Source: Candidatus Methanomethylophilaceae archaeon
GTDB taxonomy: Archaea; Thermoplasmatota; Thermoplasmata; Methanomassiliicoccales; Methanomethylophilaceae
Assembly (NCBI GenBank): GCA_023230065.1
Contig: JALNYB010000004.1
Span: 1-40,377 of the forward strand
Length of the DNA stretch: 40,377 bases
Direction: 5' to 3'
Shown here: one piece after another, positions 22,566 to 31,110 of the stretch
Numbering within the stretch: the stretch's first letter is position 1
How the letters are laid out: each line of letters opens with the position of its first letter
The notes under the pieces: generated by a model
What the model was told of the DNA's origin: nothing
What the model saw: the letters and a program-made list of their open reading frames with translations, nothing else
The model's database searches: none
Made by a program: the position numbers and the translations under genes

Positions 22566-23411
22566 TTAAAAATCATCGTCTGGAACCAATTTTACTGTTC
22601 TTTTAGATGGATCTTTTACCTTCGTGGACATCATCCTTTGCACAGAATTATATTCCTCTGGATTCACTGCAATCTGTGCGAAATGTTTTACAAGAACCCC
22701 ATCCCAACGCATATAACCTGAATATATTGGATTATGAAGGATATTCCTAATATTATAAACATTCCATGGATTGCCCCTCTTGGTGAATATCTTCTCACGA
22801 TTCAACCGGTATGCAATAATATTTATCGTATCACCTTCGAGATAATATATGAATATCTTGTGAACGACCTTTATCTCTTCTGGTATGGATACTAACACTC
22901 CATCTTTTAAAATATAACCATAAGGTGCATTGAATCCCATGGTTGTACTCTCTTTTTCATTATTCATGAGCGTCTCGGCCTTTTCCTTCATACCCATATA
23001 TGTCCTTTCACCGATCTGCTCACTCTCAAGCTGGGCCATTCTTTGAATCATATCAAGAACAAATCTTCCCAATGCATTCTCTGTGTTCAAAGCTTCCGTA
23101 GCAGAAATGAATGCTTTGTTTTTTTTCGTCAACATATCCATCATATTCATAAAATTACGACTATTCCTATGAATACGGTCCATCTTCAAAACCACCATAG
23201 AATCCCATAGATCAATATCTGACATCATCTTATGATAGCCTGGACGTCTGATGTTTGTACCAGAATAACCATAATCCTCATAGATCTCATAGATCTTCAA
23301 ATCCTCCGATATGCAATAATCCTCCAAAATAGATTTTTGAGCATCCAACGAATATCCTTCTTCCGCCTGCTCTTCGGTTGAGACCCTGACATACAAAGCT
23401 GCAAGAGTCAT
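22566..23411 (-). CDS. short serine recombinase, second of a tandem pair
   Basis: 281 residues. The resolvase domain (1 to about 150) has the nucleophile Ser in YVRVSTEEQA (about residue 11), EGYSLDAQ, and the arginine-rich LKMDRIHRN. A recombinase DNA-binding domain follows (about 165-260: FNAPYGYIL, NIIAYRLNREKIFTKRGNPW, IRNILHNPIYSGYMRWDG). It stops there, without the zinc ribbon and coiled coil of normal large serine recombinases (450-550 residues). GAGG lies nine bases before the ATG, nine bases after the first recombinase ends. Catalytic residues look intact. Its target sites are unknown. Confidence 0.88.
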   Translation of the reverse strand: MTLAALYVRVSTEEQAEEGYSLDAQKSILEDYCISEDLKIYEIYEDYGYSGTNIRRPGYHKMMSDIDLWDSMVVLKMDRIHRNSRNFMNMMDMLTKKNKAFISATEALNTENALGRFVLDMIQRMAQLESEQIGERTYMGMKEKAETLMNNEKESTTMGFNAPYGYILKDGVLVSIPEEIKVVHKIFIYYLEGDTINIIAYRLNREKIFTKRGNPWNVYNIRNILHNPIYSGYMRWDGVLVKHFAQIAVNPEEYNSVQRMMSTKVKDPSKRTVKLVPDDDF

Positions 23412-23420
23412 AGAAGGGCC

Positions 23421-24194
23421 TCAACAAAGCTGTGAGGGCCCATTAACGGCCTCAAAGATATCCAAACTAACAATGGCATCGTGTTGCCCCTCACGAACAA
23501 TACCGTCCCATTCCATGATTCCCACGTAAAGAGAATTGTGAAGTATGTTGCAAACAGACTGCCTATTCCATCTTCCGCCTTTCTTAGCAGGAATAAATGC
23601 ATTATTGAGATTTACAGCAATGTTCTCCATAGAAGTTCCTTGTGCATACATAGAATAGATATTCCTTACAATCCTAGCTTCTGTCTCAACTATTTTCAAA
23701 TTTCCTTTTTCGTAAATATATCCGTAAGGATGCCCTGAGCCCATCGCACCGTTACCGCATTTGGCCTTTTGAACCATTCCTACCTTTACCCTTTCACCGA
23801 TCTGCTCACTTTCAAGTTGAGCAATCCTCTGCATGATATCCATAACGAATCTTCCCATTGCAGTGGTAGTATCGAACTTCTCTTGCACTGAGTTGAAATC
23901 CTTACCTTTCTTACGAAGGTCATCCATCATAAGTGCAAAGTTCACACTATTACGATGAATTCTATCCATTTTAAGAACCAAGATAACATTCCAATTGTCG
24001 GATTCCTTCATCATCCTGATATATTCAGGGCGTTTGATATTACGGCCGGAACAACCTTCATCTCTATAGATGTCAGCTATTTCCCAACCGCGGACCCTAC
24101 AATAAGCTTCAAGTCTCTTGGTCTGAGCATCCAGTGAATAGCCCTCTCTGGCCTGATCTTCAGTGGACACCCTTACATAGAGTGCTGCACGCAT
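23421..24194 (-). CDS. short serine recombinase, first of a tandem pair
   Basis: 257 residues, same build as its neighbour: resolvase domain with nucleophile Ser in YVRVSTEDQA, EGYSLDAQ, LKMDRIHRN, then the recombinase domain (HPYGYIYE, SVCNILHNSLYVGIMEWDG). The end is cut at nearly the same point, before any zinc ribbon. The two proteins share long identical stretches (MQRIAQLESEQIGER against MIQRMAQLESEQIGER) but differ in the DNA-binding part. I start at the ATG at 24194 (MRAALYVRVS) rather than the TTG at 24209. A TATA-like CTATTTATATTC at 24229-24240 lies about 40 bases upstream. Related to recombinases of clostridial mobile elements. Confidence 0.88.
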   Translation of the reverse strand: MRAALYVRVSTEDQAREGYSLDAQTKRLEAYCRVRGWEIADIYRDEGCSGRNIKRPEYIRMMKESDNWNVILVLKMDRIHRNSVNFALMMDDLRKKGKDFNSVQEKFDTTTAMGRFVMDIMQRIAQLESEQIGERVKVGMVQKAKCGNGAMGSGHPYGYIYEKGNLKIVETEARIVRNIYSMYAQGTSMENIAVNLNNAFIPAKKGGRWNRQSVCNILHNSLYVGIMEWDGIVREGQHDAIVSLDIFEAVNGPSQLC

Positions 24195-24436
24195 TGGATT
24201 CCCATCCAAATACCAAATGAAGATACAGAATATAAATAGTTAGTATCAATATTTGACGAATTCTTTTGAATAATTTAGATTTGGATCTCATCCTCACCTC
24301 TGCTTCATAACAAAGATAGATTACTTTAAAAAATTAAACCTACATTTATGTCTGCAATTTTTCGAAACTATATGTGTAAAAATCTTGGTTTCGAAATACG
24401 AATGAACAACATAATATTTCTGATAATTGAATAATC

Positions 24437-24844
24437 ATGACACCCTGCTATTCATCTAACGCAGACCCTATTGATACATTAGGATCTTTCATTAAAGGCC
24501 CAAACAACAGAATGCTTGCTGGACGCAAACGGAGCGGTAACACCGCATTAATGGAAATCGTAAGAAAAGAACTGATCAGACAGAACCCAAAAACGAATAT
24601 CATCAGAATAGATCATGATACAATTCTAACAAACAATCTTATCTCAGACGAAAGACTATTATCATTCATAAAAAAGAATCTCAAAAAAATATCTGAAAAC
24701 AATGTATTGATTTATGATATCTTAGAACTCCCTGACTGGGAAACAACATTAAATCCGCTGTTAGATGACGCGGAATACGTTATGCACGTATACTATGTCA
24801 TAGAACTCTGCCATCAAATGCCTGCGTGTAAAAAATATATATAA
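24437..24844 (+). pseudogene. decayed N-terminal part of an AAA ATPase (COG1373-like)
   Basis: 135 residues. The segment MLAGRKRSGNTALMEIVRKEL aligns with the Walker A region of archaeal/bacterial COG1373 ATPases (GxRRSGKSTLM), but the essential lysine is Asn. VLIYDILELPDWETTLNPLLDDAEYVMHVY aligns with their Walker B region (FLDEIQ...WE..), with the acidic pair disrupted. The remaining 250 or more residues of the family are missing, including sensor and C-terminal nuclease-like parts. So ATP hydrolysis is not expected; it is a remnant, or a short protein with a new role. It lies divergent from the recombinase pair, whose activity may have removed the rest. Confidence 0.55.
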
Positions 24845-24851
24845 ATGAGGA

Positions 24852-24870
24852 TTCGGGGAAATTCCCCGAA
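24852..24870. terminator. hairpin between converging genes
   Basis: TTCGGGGAA-A-TTCCCCGAA, perfect nine-base arms, between the end of the ATPase remnant (24844) and the end of the DEAD-box gene (24878). On the minus strand it is followed by a T-rich stretch. It may serve both directions. Confidence 0.6.
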
Positions 24871-24877
24871 ACCCCAT

Positions 24878-26401
24878 TCAGATCAAACGGGCTTTGATCT
24901 CTTTTCCTTTGTATTCATAATCAGAAAGATCTGCAGCAACGTTGTCTCCATCTTTCCTTCTGAGTTCCACAAAAGCCGATTTTTCGCCCATGATGATGCT
25001 TCCTATATCACGTGACGGAATACCCGTACTGTTGACGATAAAATTACAAAGTTCGCCTTTGGTTATCTTGTCAGAACACCCGAGATTTATCTCCATGGAT
25101 GCTGGTGCATCAGGATCCTTCTTCTTTTTGAAATCCGAATTGTTATATGATTTTCCTGACACTTTTGACGTTGTCTTTGCTGTACCCGCTGCCTTTCCGT
25201 AGGGTACTTTGGGACCTCTCTTCTCTGCAGGAGCAAACTTCTTCGGAGGCAGAGGTCTAATGATAATCGGATCTGGTCTCTCGATGATCTCTAGATCCAA
25301 TATCTCTAATGTCATACCTGTCTGTTTCTCAATCGGTTTGATCATATTGCGCTCTTCATGCATGATGAATGAAACTGCGATACCTTCTTTTCCTGCTCTC
25401 CCTACCCTTCCGATACGGTGGACATATGTCTCCGGATCGTTAGGCATATCGTAATTGATGACATATGTGACATCATCGATATCCAATCCCCTGGCCGCAA
25501 CATCTGTTGCAATTAGAAGGTTCAGTGAACCATCCTTGAATGCATTGATGATCTTCTCCCTCTTATTCTGAGCAACATCACCGTGAATAGCACCTGCAAT
25601 ATATCCATCAGCGAGCATCTTCTTGGTCAACTGATTAACCTTACGCTTGGTATGACAGAAAACAATGGTCCTTGGATCATTATTATCCAAAATAGTACAT
25701 AATGCATTACGCTTGGAATCTACATCGGTAATTATGTAATACTGTTTTATTAGATCTAAAACAGGTTTATCCTTTGAAACTAGGAGTTCTTCAGGATTTA
25801 TCATATGACGCACTGCGAGGCGTTTAATGTCTGGAGACATCGTAGCTGAGAACATAAGTGTCTGTCTTTGCTTCGATATTTTCGACAATATAAATTCAAG
25901 ATCCTTTGAAAATCCCATATCTAACATACGATCTGCTTCATCCAAGACCACCATTGTGATCTTCGAAGAGTTGAGGTCCCTTCTGATAATGAGATCCTTT
26001 ACCCTTCCTGGTGTTCCTACGACTATATCCACACCGTGCTCAAGCTTTGAGATCTGAGGAGATAAACTTACTCCTCCGTAAATTGAAACACTACTGTGAC
26101 CTGTATATTTGGAGATCTTTTCCATTTCCTCTGTGACCTGAATGGTCAATTCCCTTGTAGGAGTTAGGATAAGTACCGCTGGTGCCTTTGAACCGGCCCT
26201 GATCTTTCCCATTATTATAGATGCGTATGTACCGGTCTTTCCAGTACCTGTCTGTGCCTGAGCGAACAGATCATGACCTGCAAGTCCGACAGGGATTGCT
26301 GCCACCTGCACTGGTGTAGGCACTGTCCAACCCATCTCATCCATTGCCTTAATTACCTCTTTTGAAATTCCAAGATCTGCGAAAGTTGTCACGATAAGCA
26401 C
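24878..26401 (-). CDS. deaD: DEAD-box RNA helicase with DbpA-like RNA-binding domain
   Basis: 507 residues. Helicase core: Q motif (PTPVQ), Walker A AQTGTGKT, PTRELT, TPGR, LDEADRML, SAT, then DVAARGLDI and HRIGRVGRAG. A basic linker (about 385-430) joins it to a C-terminal DbpA/CsdA RNA-binding domain (INLGCSDKITKGELCNFI to KGKEIKARLI). Such helicases unwind structured RNA in ribosome assembly and in the cold. The start is GTG at 26401 or GTG at 26392 (giving MTTFADLG); GTGAG just upstream fits either weakly. A TATA-like TTTTTATATTTG near 26468-26478 leaves a leader of some 45 bases. Confidence 0.92.
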   Translation of the reverse strand: MLIVTTFADLGISKEVIKAMDEMGWTVPTPVQVAAIPVGLAGHDLFAQAQTGTGKTGTYASIIMGKIRAGSKAPAVLILTPTRELTIQVTEEMEKISKYTGHSSVSIYGGVSLSPQISKLEHGVDIVVGTPGRVKDLIIRRDLNSSKITMVVLDEADRMLDMGFSKDLEFILSKISKQRQTLMFSATMSPDIKRLAVRHMINPEELLVSKDKPVLDLIKQYYIITDVDSKRNALCTILDNNDPRTIVFCHTKRKVNQLTKKMLADGYIAGAIHGDVAQNKREKIINAFKDGSLNLLIATDVAARGLDIDDVTYVINYDMPNDPETYVHRIGRVGRAGKEGIAVSFIMHEERNMIKPIEKQTGMTLEILDLEIIERPDPIIIRPLPPKKFAPAEKRGPKVPYGKAAGTAKTTSKVSGKSYNNSDFKKKKDPDAPASMEINLGCSDKITKGELCNFIVNSTGIPSRDIGSIIMGEKSAFVELRRKDGDNVAADLSDYEYKGKEIKARLI

Positions 26402-26784
26402 TCACTGTGAAATAATCCGTCCATATCATCTACAGATGTGATTGATTTCATCCTCCCGTTACAATACAAATATAAAAACTATCGTACAGACGTAAAATCT
26501 GTTTATACCCATATGCACTCTCTAACACTAACGTATAAAAATTGTATGGTGATATTCCGTATCGTTTTCCAATATATTTAAAAAGATAAATGTGAACACA
26601 TCATCCTTTTTGACAACAAAACATGTTATCACAGAATAAAATCCTAATTAAGATTCTCAGAAGCCCCGTATCAATGAAGTATTTCTAAAACGAATTACAA
26701 TCATAAACGACTAAAATAATCAATATGAATGAAAATTAATGAATGAGGAGGAGTGACCCTCCTCAATTAAAGTTTAGTATGATC
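26402..26784. other. intergenic region: deaD promoter and leader, thermosome terminator
   Basis: 383 bases without a gene. The left part holds the TATA box and leader of deaD, the right end the thermosome terminator. Between (about 26480-26740) I see only AT-rich sequence. Confidence 0.5.
26744..26765 (-). terminator. thermosome terminator
   Basis: TGAGGAGG (26744-26751) pairs with CCTCCTCA (26758-26765) around six bases. On the minus strand T-rich sequence (TTCATTAATTTTC) follows. It lies 20 bases after the thermosome stop codon. Confidence 0.6.
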
Positions 26785-28419
26785 TTACATCATTCCAGGA
26801 GGCATTCCGCCGGGCATTCCGCCGGGCATTCCTCCCTGAGGAGGTGACGACGACCTGCGTGATGCGATAACATCATCGATCCTAAGGATCATGTTAGCTA
26901 CCTCGTTTGCTGAACTAACTGCCTGAACTTTGACCCTGAGGGGCTCAACAACATTCATTTTGAGCATATCTACGGCCTCTCCGGTATCAAGATCGATTCC
27001 GTAATACTTTCCGTTCTTCTGCTTTTCATGAGCGTTTTTCAGTTTGATGATGCTGTCAATTGAATCGATACCTGCATTCTCGGCAAGTGCCCATGGAATA
27101 ATCTCCATTGCCTTTGCAAATTTCTCGATTGCAAGCTGTTCTCTTCCGCCAACAGATGATGCATATTCTGAAAGTCTAAGTTCGAGTTCAATCTCTGGTG
27201 CACCTGCACCTGCAACTACCTTTCCATCTTCGATTGTGACACCGACGGTACGGATTGCATCATTAAGAGCTCTCTCGATCTCCTCGAGAACATGTTCTGT
27301 TCCACCGCGTACGAAGATAGTGATCGCCTTGGGGTTCTTACATCCTGTAATGAATGCCATTCCATCCTCTCCGACGAGTTTCTCTTCTACGCATCCGGCC
27401 AAACCGAGATCTGCTTTTGTGATTTCCATAGGTCCGCCGACAATGTTCGCGCCAGTTGCCTTTGAAATAGCCTCGAGGTCAGACTGCTTGAGTCTCCTGT
27501 ATCCAAGGATTCCAGCTTTTGCCAAATAGTGCTGAACAAGTTCATCAATTGCTTTTGAACAGAACACTACATTTGCACCTGTATCTTTGATCTTTTCAAC
27601 GATCTCTTTCATGCCATTCTCTTCCTCTGCAAGGAATGAGGACATTGATGATGGATCTGTTATCTGGATCTGAGCATCGAACTCGGTCTTTTTGACCTCA
27701 AGTCCGCATGAGAAGAGAGCGATCTTTGCTTTCTCGACTTTCTTTGGCATGCGTGAATGAACTGCTTCTTTATCAATTACTACACCCTGGACCATGTAAG
27801 TATCGCCAATGACACCCCCGACCTTCTTCTGAAGACGGATGTTCTTTGTATCTACCTTACCGTCCTCTTCTATGGCTTTACATGCTTCTACAACGATATC
27901 TGCGAGTTTGCTCTCTTCCTCTCCGACTGATTTACCAGTAAGTGAAGTAATGGCAACCTTCTTCAAAATATCCTCTTTTGTCGCGTCAACCGCGATGCTT
28001 TTGAGGATCTCAATCGATTTTGCTGCTGCCATGTTATATCCATTTGTGATTACTGTAGGGTGAACATTTGCATTTATGAGCTCCTCAGACTGTTTGAGGA
28101 GTTCTCCTGCAAGAATGACTGAGGTTGTGGTTCCGTCACCGCATTCTGTATCCTGTGTCTTTGCGATCTCAACGACCATTTTAGCTGCTGGGTGCTGAAC
28201 ATCTATCTCTTTTAATATCGTTACACCATCATTTGTGATAACAACGTCACCGATGGTATTGACGAGCATTTTGTCCATTCCTTTTGGACCGAGTGTAGAT
28301 CTTACTGCATCTGCAACAGCTTTAGCGGCTGCGATGTTGTTAAACTGAGCCTCTTTGTCTTTGCTTCTTTCTGTGCCTTCTTTAAGCACTATGATTGGTT
28401 GGTTTCCGTTTCCGTACAT
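26785..28419 (-). CDS. thsA: thermosome subunit (group II chaperonin)
   Basis: 544 residues, the usual length. It folds proteins in a double-ring ATP-driven chamber in the cytoplasm. Visible are [11 protein letters not shown] (about 43-53), [10 protein letters not shown], the ATPase motif [12 protein letters not shown] (about 94-105), [12 protein letters not shown] in the C-terminal equatorial domain, and the flexible Gly-Met tail ([16 protein letters not shown]). AGGAG lies about ten bases before the ATG. The promoter has a strong TATA element (28494-28504) and an inverted repeat at the predicted transcription start, suggesting heat control. Whether other subunits exist elsewhere cannot be told. 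Confidence 0.97.
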   Translation of the reverse strand: MYGNGNQPIIVLKEGTERSKDKEAQFNNIAAAKAVADAVRSTLGPKGMDKMLVNTIGDVVITNDGVTILKEIDVQHPAAKMVVEIAKTQDTECGDGTTTSVILAGELLKQSEELINANVHPTVITNGYNMAAAKSIEILKSIAVDATKEDILKKVAITSLTGKSVGEEESKLADIVVEACKAIEEDGKVDTKNIRLQKKVGGVIGDTYMVQGVVIDKEAVHSRMPKKVEKAKIALFSCGLEVKKTEFDAQIQITDPSSMSSFLAEEENGMKEIVEKIKDTGANVVFCSKAIDELVQHYLAKAGILGYRRLKQSDLEAISKATGANIVGGPMEITKADLGLAGCVEEKLVGEDGMAFITGCKNPKAITIFVRGGTEHVLEEIERALNDAIRTVGVTIEDGKVVAGAGAPEIELELRLSEYASSVGGREQLAIEKFAKAMEIIPWALAENAGIDSIDSIIKLKNAHEKQKNGKYYGIDLDTGEAVDMLKMNVVEPLRVKVQAVSSANEVANMILRIDDVIASRRSSSPPQGGMPGGMPGGMPPGMM

Positions 28420-28469
28420 AGGAAAATACTCCTGAACTATAGATTAGGGTAATTTTGTTCTTCTATATT

Positions 28470-28490
28470 AAGGTTTCTAAAATAAACCTT
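28470..28490. promoter_or_regulatory. inverted-repeat operator candidate of the thermosome gene
   Basis: AAGGTTT-CTAAAAT-AAACCTT, perfect seven-base arms with a seven-base spacer. It starts four bases downstream of the TATA box (28494-28504, minus strand) and covers the predicted start of transcription, so a bound repressor would block it. Confidence 0.6.
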
Positions 28491-28493
28491 TTT

Positions 28494-28504
28494 CATATAA
28501 CTTT
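28494..28504 (-). promoter_or_regulatory. TATA box of the thermosome gene
   Basis: Minus-strand AAAGTTATATG is a close match to the archaeal box A. It gives a leader of about 50 bases containing AGGAG. Confidence 0.6.
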
Positions 28505-28622
28505 AGAAAAGACCTCAGACACATATCTGGGTTGCAATAAACGTATTATAACATAACAAATAAATAATTTCTGCTGCACAGCAAATTTGTAGTTTTTATT
28601 TGTTTTTTTCAAATCAAAACTT

Positions 28623-29366
28623 TTAGAACACATCACGAACATCGAGACCTTCCAACCTGCATGCTACACGTATATTCTCTTTCACGATATTCGAACCCGA
28701 GATATTCATTCTGCTCAGTCTTTCAGATAGCAAAGGCCTCATATTGAGAGAATCGATGTACACTCTGTTGGTCCCTGTTGACACTATGGCATCTATTAAT
28801 TCCTTCTCATGACCTTCGAGATGATCCAACACCGGTCCGATAAGGGCGTATGTATTGACACCTGCCTCTGTCAACTGTCTCAATGCATCCAATCTCTTTC
28901 CAGGAAGAGGCGCACCAGGCTCTGTGACCTTAGAATATCTATCGTCTATGCCTGTGACCGTGATGCCGACCTCTCCTCTCATGGATGAAATAAGACCTAT
29001 GTCTCTGAGAATCAAGTCTGATTTGGTATGCACATGTATGCGCATATCCTTAGCCTTGAGGACCTCAAGACACATCTGAGTCAGATGGAATCTCTTCTCT
29101 GCGTATTGATACGGATCCGTCACAGTACCGATACCGATCGTTCCACTCAATCCAGATAATTCCTTAGCCAAACGATTAGGGATGTTGGAACGTACCCTGA
29201 CAACCCTCCAGTTCTTCCACTCCGTATGAAGCACCTCCGGCGCGTAGCAATAGATGCATCCATGCTCGCATCCGCCATATGGATTCAAAGCATAATCTAT
29301 ACCCGGAAGACCCGAAGGTGAAAGAGCACGTTTACACTCTACAACCTGATATGGGCCATTCCACAA
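28623..29366 (-). CDS. SPL-like radical SAM protein (COG1533)
   Basis: 247 residues. The cluster motif is GCEHGCIYCYAPE (CxxxCxxC at about 33-40), preceded by YALNPYGGCEHGC as in the SplB/Rv2578c family. VTDPYQYAEKRFHLT and GEVGITVTGIDD are other family segments. True spore photoproduct lyases carry a distal cysteine that I do not see, so a DNA-repair activity should not be assumed. The start is weak: TTG at 29366 is the first canonical codon, but the frame is open back past the end of nreA, so an earlier non-standard start is possible. It directly follows nreA on the same transcript. Confidence 0.8.
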   Translation of the reverse strand: MWNGPYQVVECKRALSPSGLPGIDYALNPYGGCEHGCIYCYAPEVLHTEWKNWRVVRVRSNIPNRLAKELSGLSGTIGIGTVTDPYQYAEKRFHLTQMCLEVLKAKDMRIHVHTKSDLILRDIGLISSMRGEVGITVTGIDDRYSKVTEPGAPLPGKRLDALRQLTEAGVNTYALIGPVLDHLEGHEKELIDAIVSTGTNRVYIDSLNMRPLLSERLSRMNISGSNIVKENIRVACRLEGLDVRDVF

Positions 29367-29391
29367 ATTGGAATCATTAAATTCTATAAGA

Positions 29392-30666
29392 TCAGTAATA
29401 ATCCTCGATCCTCCTTTGTATTAACCAATCTTTCAGTACTCCTGAATTCTTGATCCATGTATCCTGCTTGATATCCATCACGCGATCTATATGTGCCAAA
29501 GCACCCTCTAAAGAATCATAATGAGCACATTTTGTTTCTAAAGCCTGCCTTACGTTCTCTCTGACGTTCCAAACGCCTACCGGCATCACATATCCTGGAT
29601 GAGCTTCTCTCCATACAAGAACGCCTGCTGTTCTCCTCTCTTTCAAAAGAAGTTCATTGGATGCCATTCTTGCAGCATAATAACAGCCACCGATATGAGC
29701 ATATTCTGAACGGCCTTCATAGAATTCGTGATCCGAGATGATATCGATATCCTGCCCTGTCGGATTCCATGTCGTATTCGGATACCAGGCTTCTATGAGC
29801 TCGTATCTCCACGTGCAGGGCATCATTATAATGCACCATCTGTTGTCCAGTTGCTCCCACTGATATACTCTGTAATCGTCTATAGTAGGAAAATACTTTG
29901 TATCTTTCAGAAGATCCTTTCCTATGATATCGTCTATGGCAGTGATGCTCCATCTTGTGGGTACAAACCGCCTTCTCTTATCGACGCCCATGGTACCTAC
30001 TGAGAATGCTTTCTGTATCTCTGAAATGAGCGTTCCGTTCTTGTAAGCATTCACAACAGCTTCTGTAGCACGGAGGTCCGTATCATAGAAATTCTTCTCC
30101 AGATTCCGCTCGAACCTTCCATTGCCCATCTTCATATCATCCATTCTGGCTGAAGGACCGAACGGTTGCACCTCATCATCCAGAATAACGCGACCTGACG
30201 GTCTCTGTCTAAAATTGGCCTCAACCTCCACTGGCTTCTCTGTAAGGGCGAGTTCCTGAATATTATTCACTATCTTACCCGCGGTCTTGAAATTCGTGGC
30301 ATCGATCCTGTATTTTCCGCGAACCAACCTGAATCTCATATCTACAATATCTTCTATCGATTTCCCAGACCATCTTTCAGGCGTGTCCAAAATAGAAGTG
30401 TCTCCGAATTCCGGAGGCACGAGAGGTCCGATATCAACCTTCGGATAACCGTATCTTCCCACGAAGACAGCTGGTGGACTGCATCCGACAAGGTCCTTGA
30501 CATCTAGCAAAGGCATTGTCTTCTGCTGAGAATAGAATTTGATCATTAAAGGACATCTATCTTTGCCGCAGAGTTTTCTGGACCCTTTACATATGGAACA
30601 TAAACCAGTAGTACTAGTTGCCGCATTGCGTTCGGCCATCTCCTCGAAGAATGATGTATTCGCCAT
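29392..30666 (-). CDS. nreA: DNA repair protein NreA
   Basis: 424 residues, an archaea-specific family. The N-terminal zinc motif CSICKGSRKLCGKDRCPL (about 22-39) and the conserved PPAVFVGRYGYPKVDIGPLVPP (about 64-85) identify it. The very C-terminus, QRRIEDYY, fits the PCNA-binding PIP box (Q..I..YY). NreA proteins help repair DNA, for example after mitomycin damage, working with PCNA. The ATG at 30666 gives the normal length. The radical SAM gene follows 25 bases on. Confidence 0.9.
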   Translation of the reverse strand: MANTSFFEEMAERNAATSTTGLCSICKGSRKLCGKDRCPLMIKFYSQQKTMPLLDVKDLVGCSPPAVFVGRYGYPKVDIGPLVPPEFGDTSILDTPERWSGKSIEDIVDMRFRLVRGKYRIDATNFKTAGKIVNNIQELALTEKPVEVEANFRQRPSGRVILDDEVQPFGPSARMDDMKMGNGRFERNLEKNFYDTDLRATEAVVNAYKNGTLISEIQKAFSVGTMGVDKRRRFVPTRWSITAIDDIIGKDLLKDTKYFPTIDDYRVYQWEQLDNRWCIIMMPCTWRYELIEAWYPNTTWNPTGQDIDIISDHEFYEGRSEYAHIGGCYYAARMASNELLLKERRTAGVLVWREAHPGYVMPVGVWNVRENVRQALETKCAHYDSLEGALAHIDRVMDIKQDTWIKNSGVLKDWLIQRRIEDYY

Positions 30667-30802
30667 GATGATCTAAACTGCATGTTAATACTGAATGATA
30701 ATAACCTTTGTCCTTGATGCTCAGGCAAACCTCCTTACGATTATTACATAGAATTAACAGACGATTTAGACCAAATTTAAATGAAACCAGTCAAAGAATG
30801 AA

Positions 30803-30870
30803 AAGCAAAATATTCGAAGCAGGGAACAACAGGTCGAAACCGTGTGCAAGGGGTCGCTCCCTGCTATAAT
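30803..30870 (+). ncRNA. candidate structured small RNA
   Basis: A TATA-like CAAATTTAAATG (30772-30783) predicts transcription from about 30803. The RNA would contain a perfect eight-base stem, AGCAGGGA (30818-30825) with TCCCTGCT (30858-30865), enclosing a second hairpin ACAGG-TCGAAA-CC-g-TGT (30829-30845). The element is a GC-rich island in AT-rich DNA, and T-rich sequence begins near 30891. It lacks C/D boxes, an anticodon arm and a clear H/ACA pattern, so the class is unknown. The strand rests on the TATA box only. Confidence 0.4.
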
Positions 30871-31067
30871 GCAAGGATGCTCTTTTCAATATTTGAAACA
30901 TTGTAAAAATTAATATTTTTTTAACGGTTTTTAACGTTTTCATTTAAATATCATCGAAAATCAGAAAATCGATTTTTCATATTTAGGACTAATTCATTAA
31001 TTTTTAGAAAAAGTACGTAAAATATCGACATTGCGCCTATTCTCCAAAATATCTTTTCAAACTACCC

Positions 31068-31076
31068 TTATAAATA
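31068..31076 (+). promoter_or_regulatory. TATA box that decides the CDGSH start
   Basis: TTATAAATA predicts transcription from about 31098. The ATG at 31081 would then lie before the mRNA, so the ATG at 31111 is the likely start. Confidence 0.55.
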
Positions 31077-31110
31077 ATGAATGAACAGATTTATCCTTAC
31101 GGTACAGGAC

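Larger units (their letters stand above)
30667..31080. other. intergenic region with a possible RNA gene
   Basis: 414 bases without a protein gene. It holds the nreA promoter on the left, a structured element with its own TATA box (30772-30870), then AT-rich sequence with T runs (30892-30960) and the CDGSH promoter at 31068-31076. Confidence 0.5.

Noticed and set aside
27044..27529. 161-residue plus-strand ORF inside the thermosome gene
   Set aside because: Antisense shadow of a strongly conserved gene; serine-rich low-complexity translation typical of the opposite strand.
30818..30865. tRNA or tRNA-Pyl
   Set aside because: The stem resembles an acceptor stem, but only 32 bases lie inside, there is no anticodon arm, no CTA and no usable T arm on either strand.
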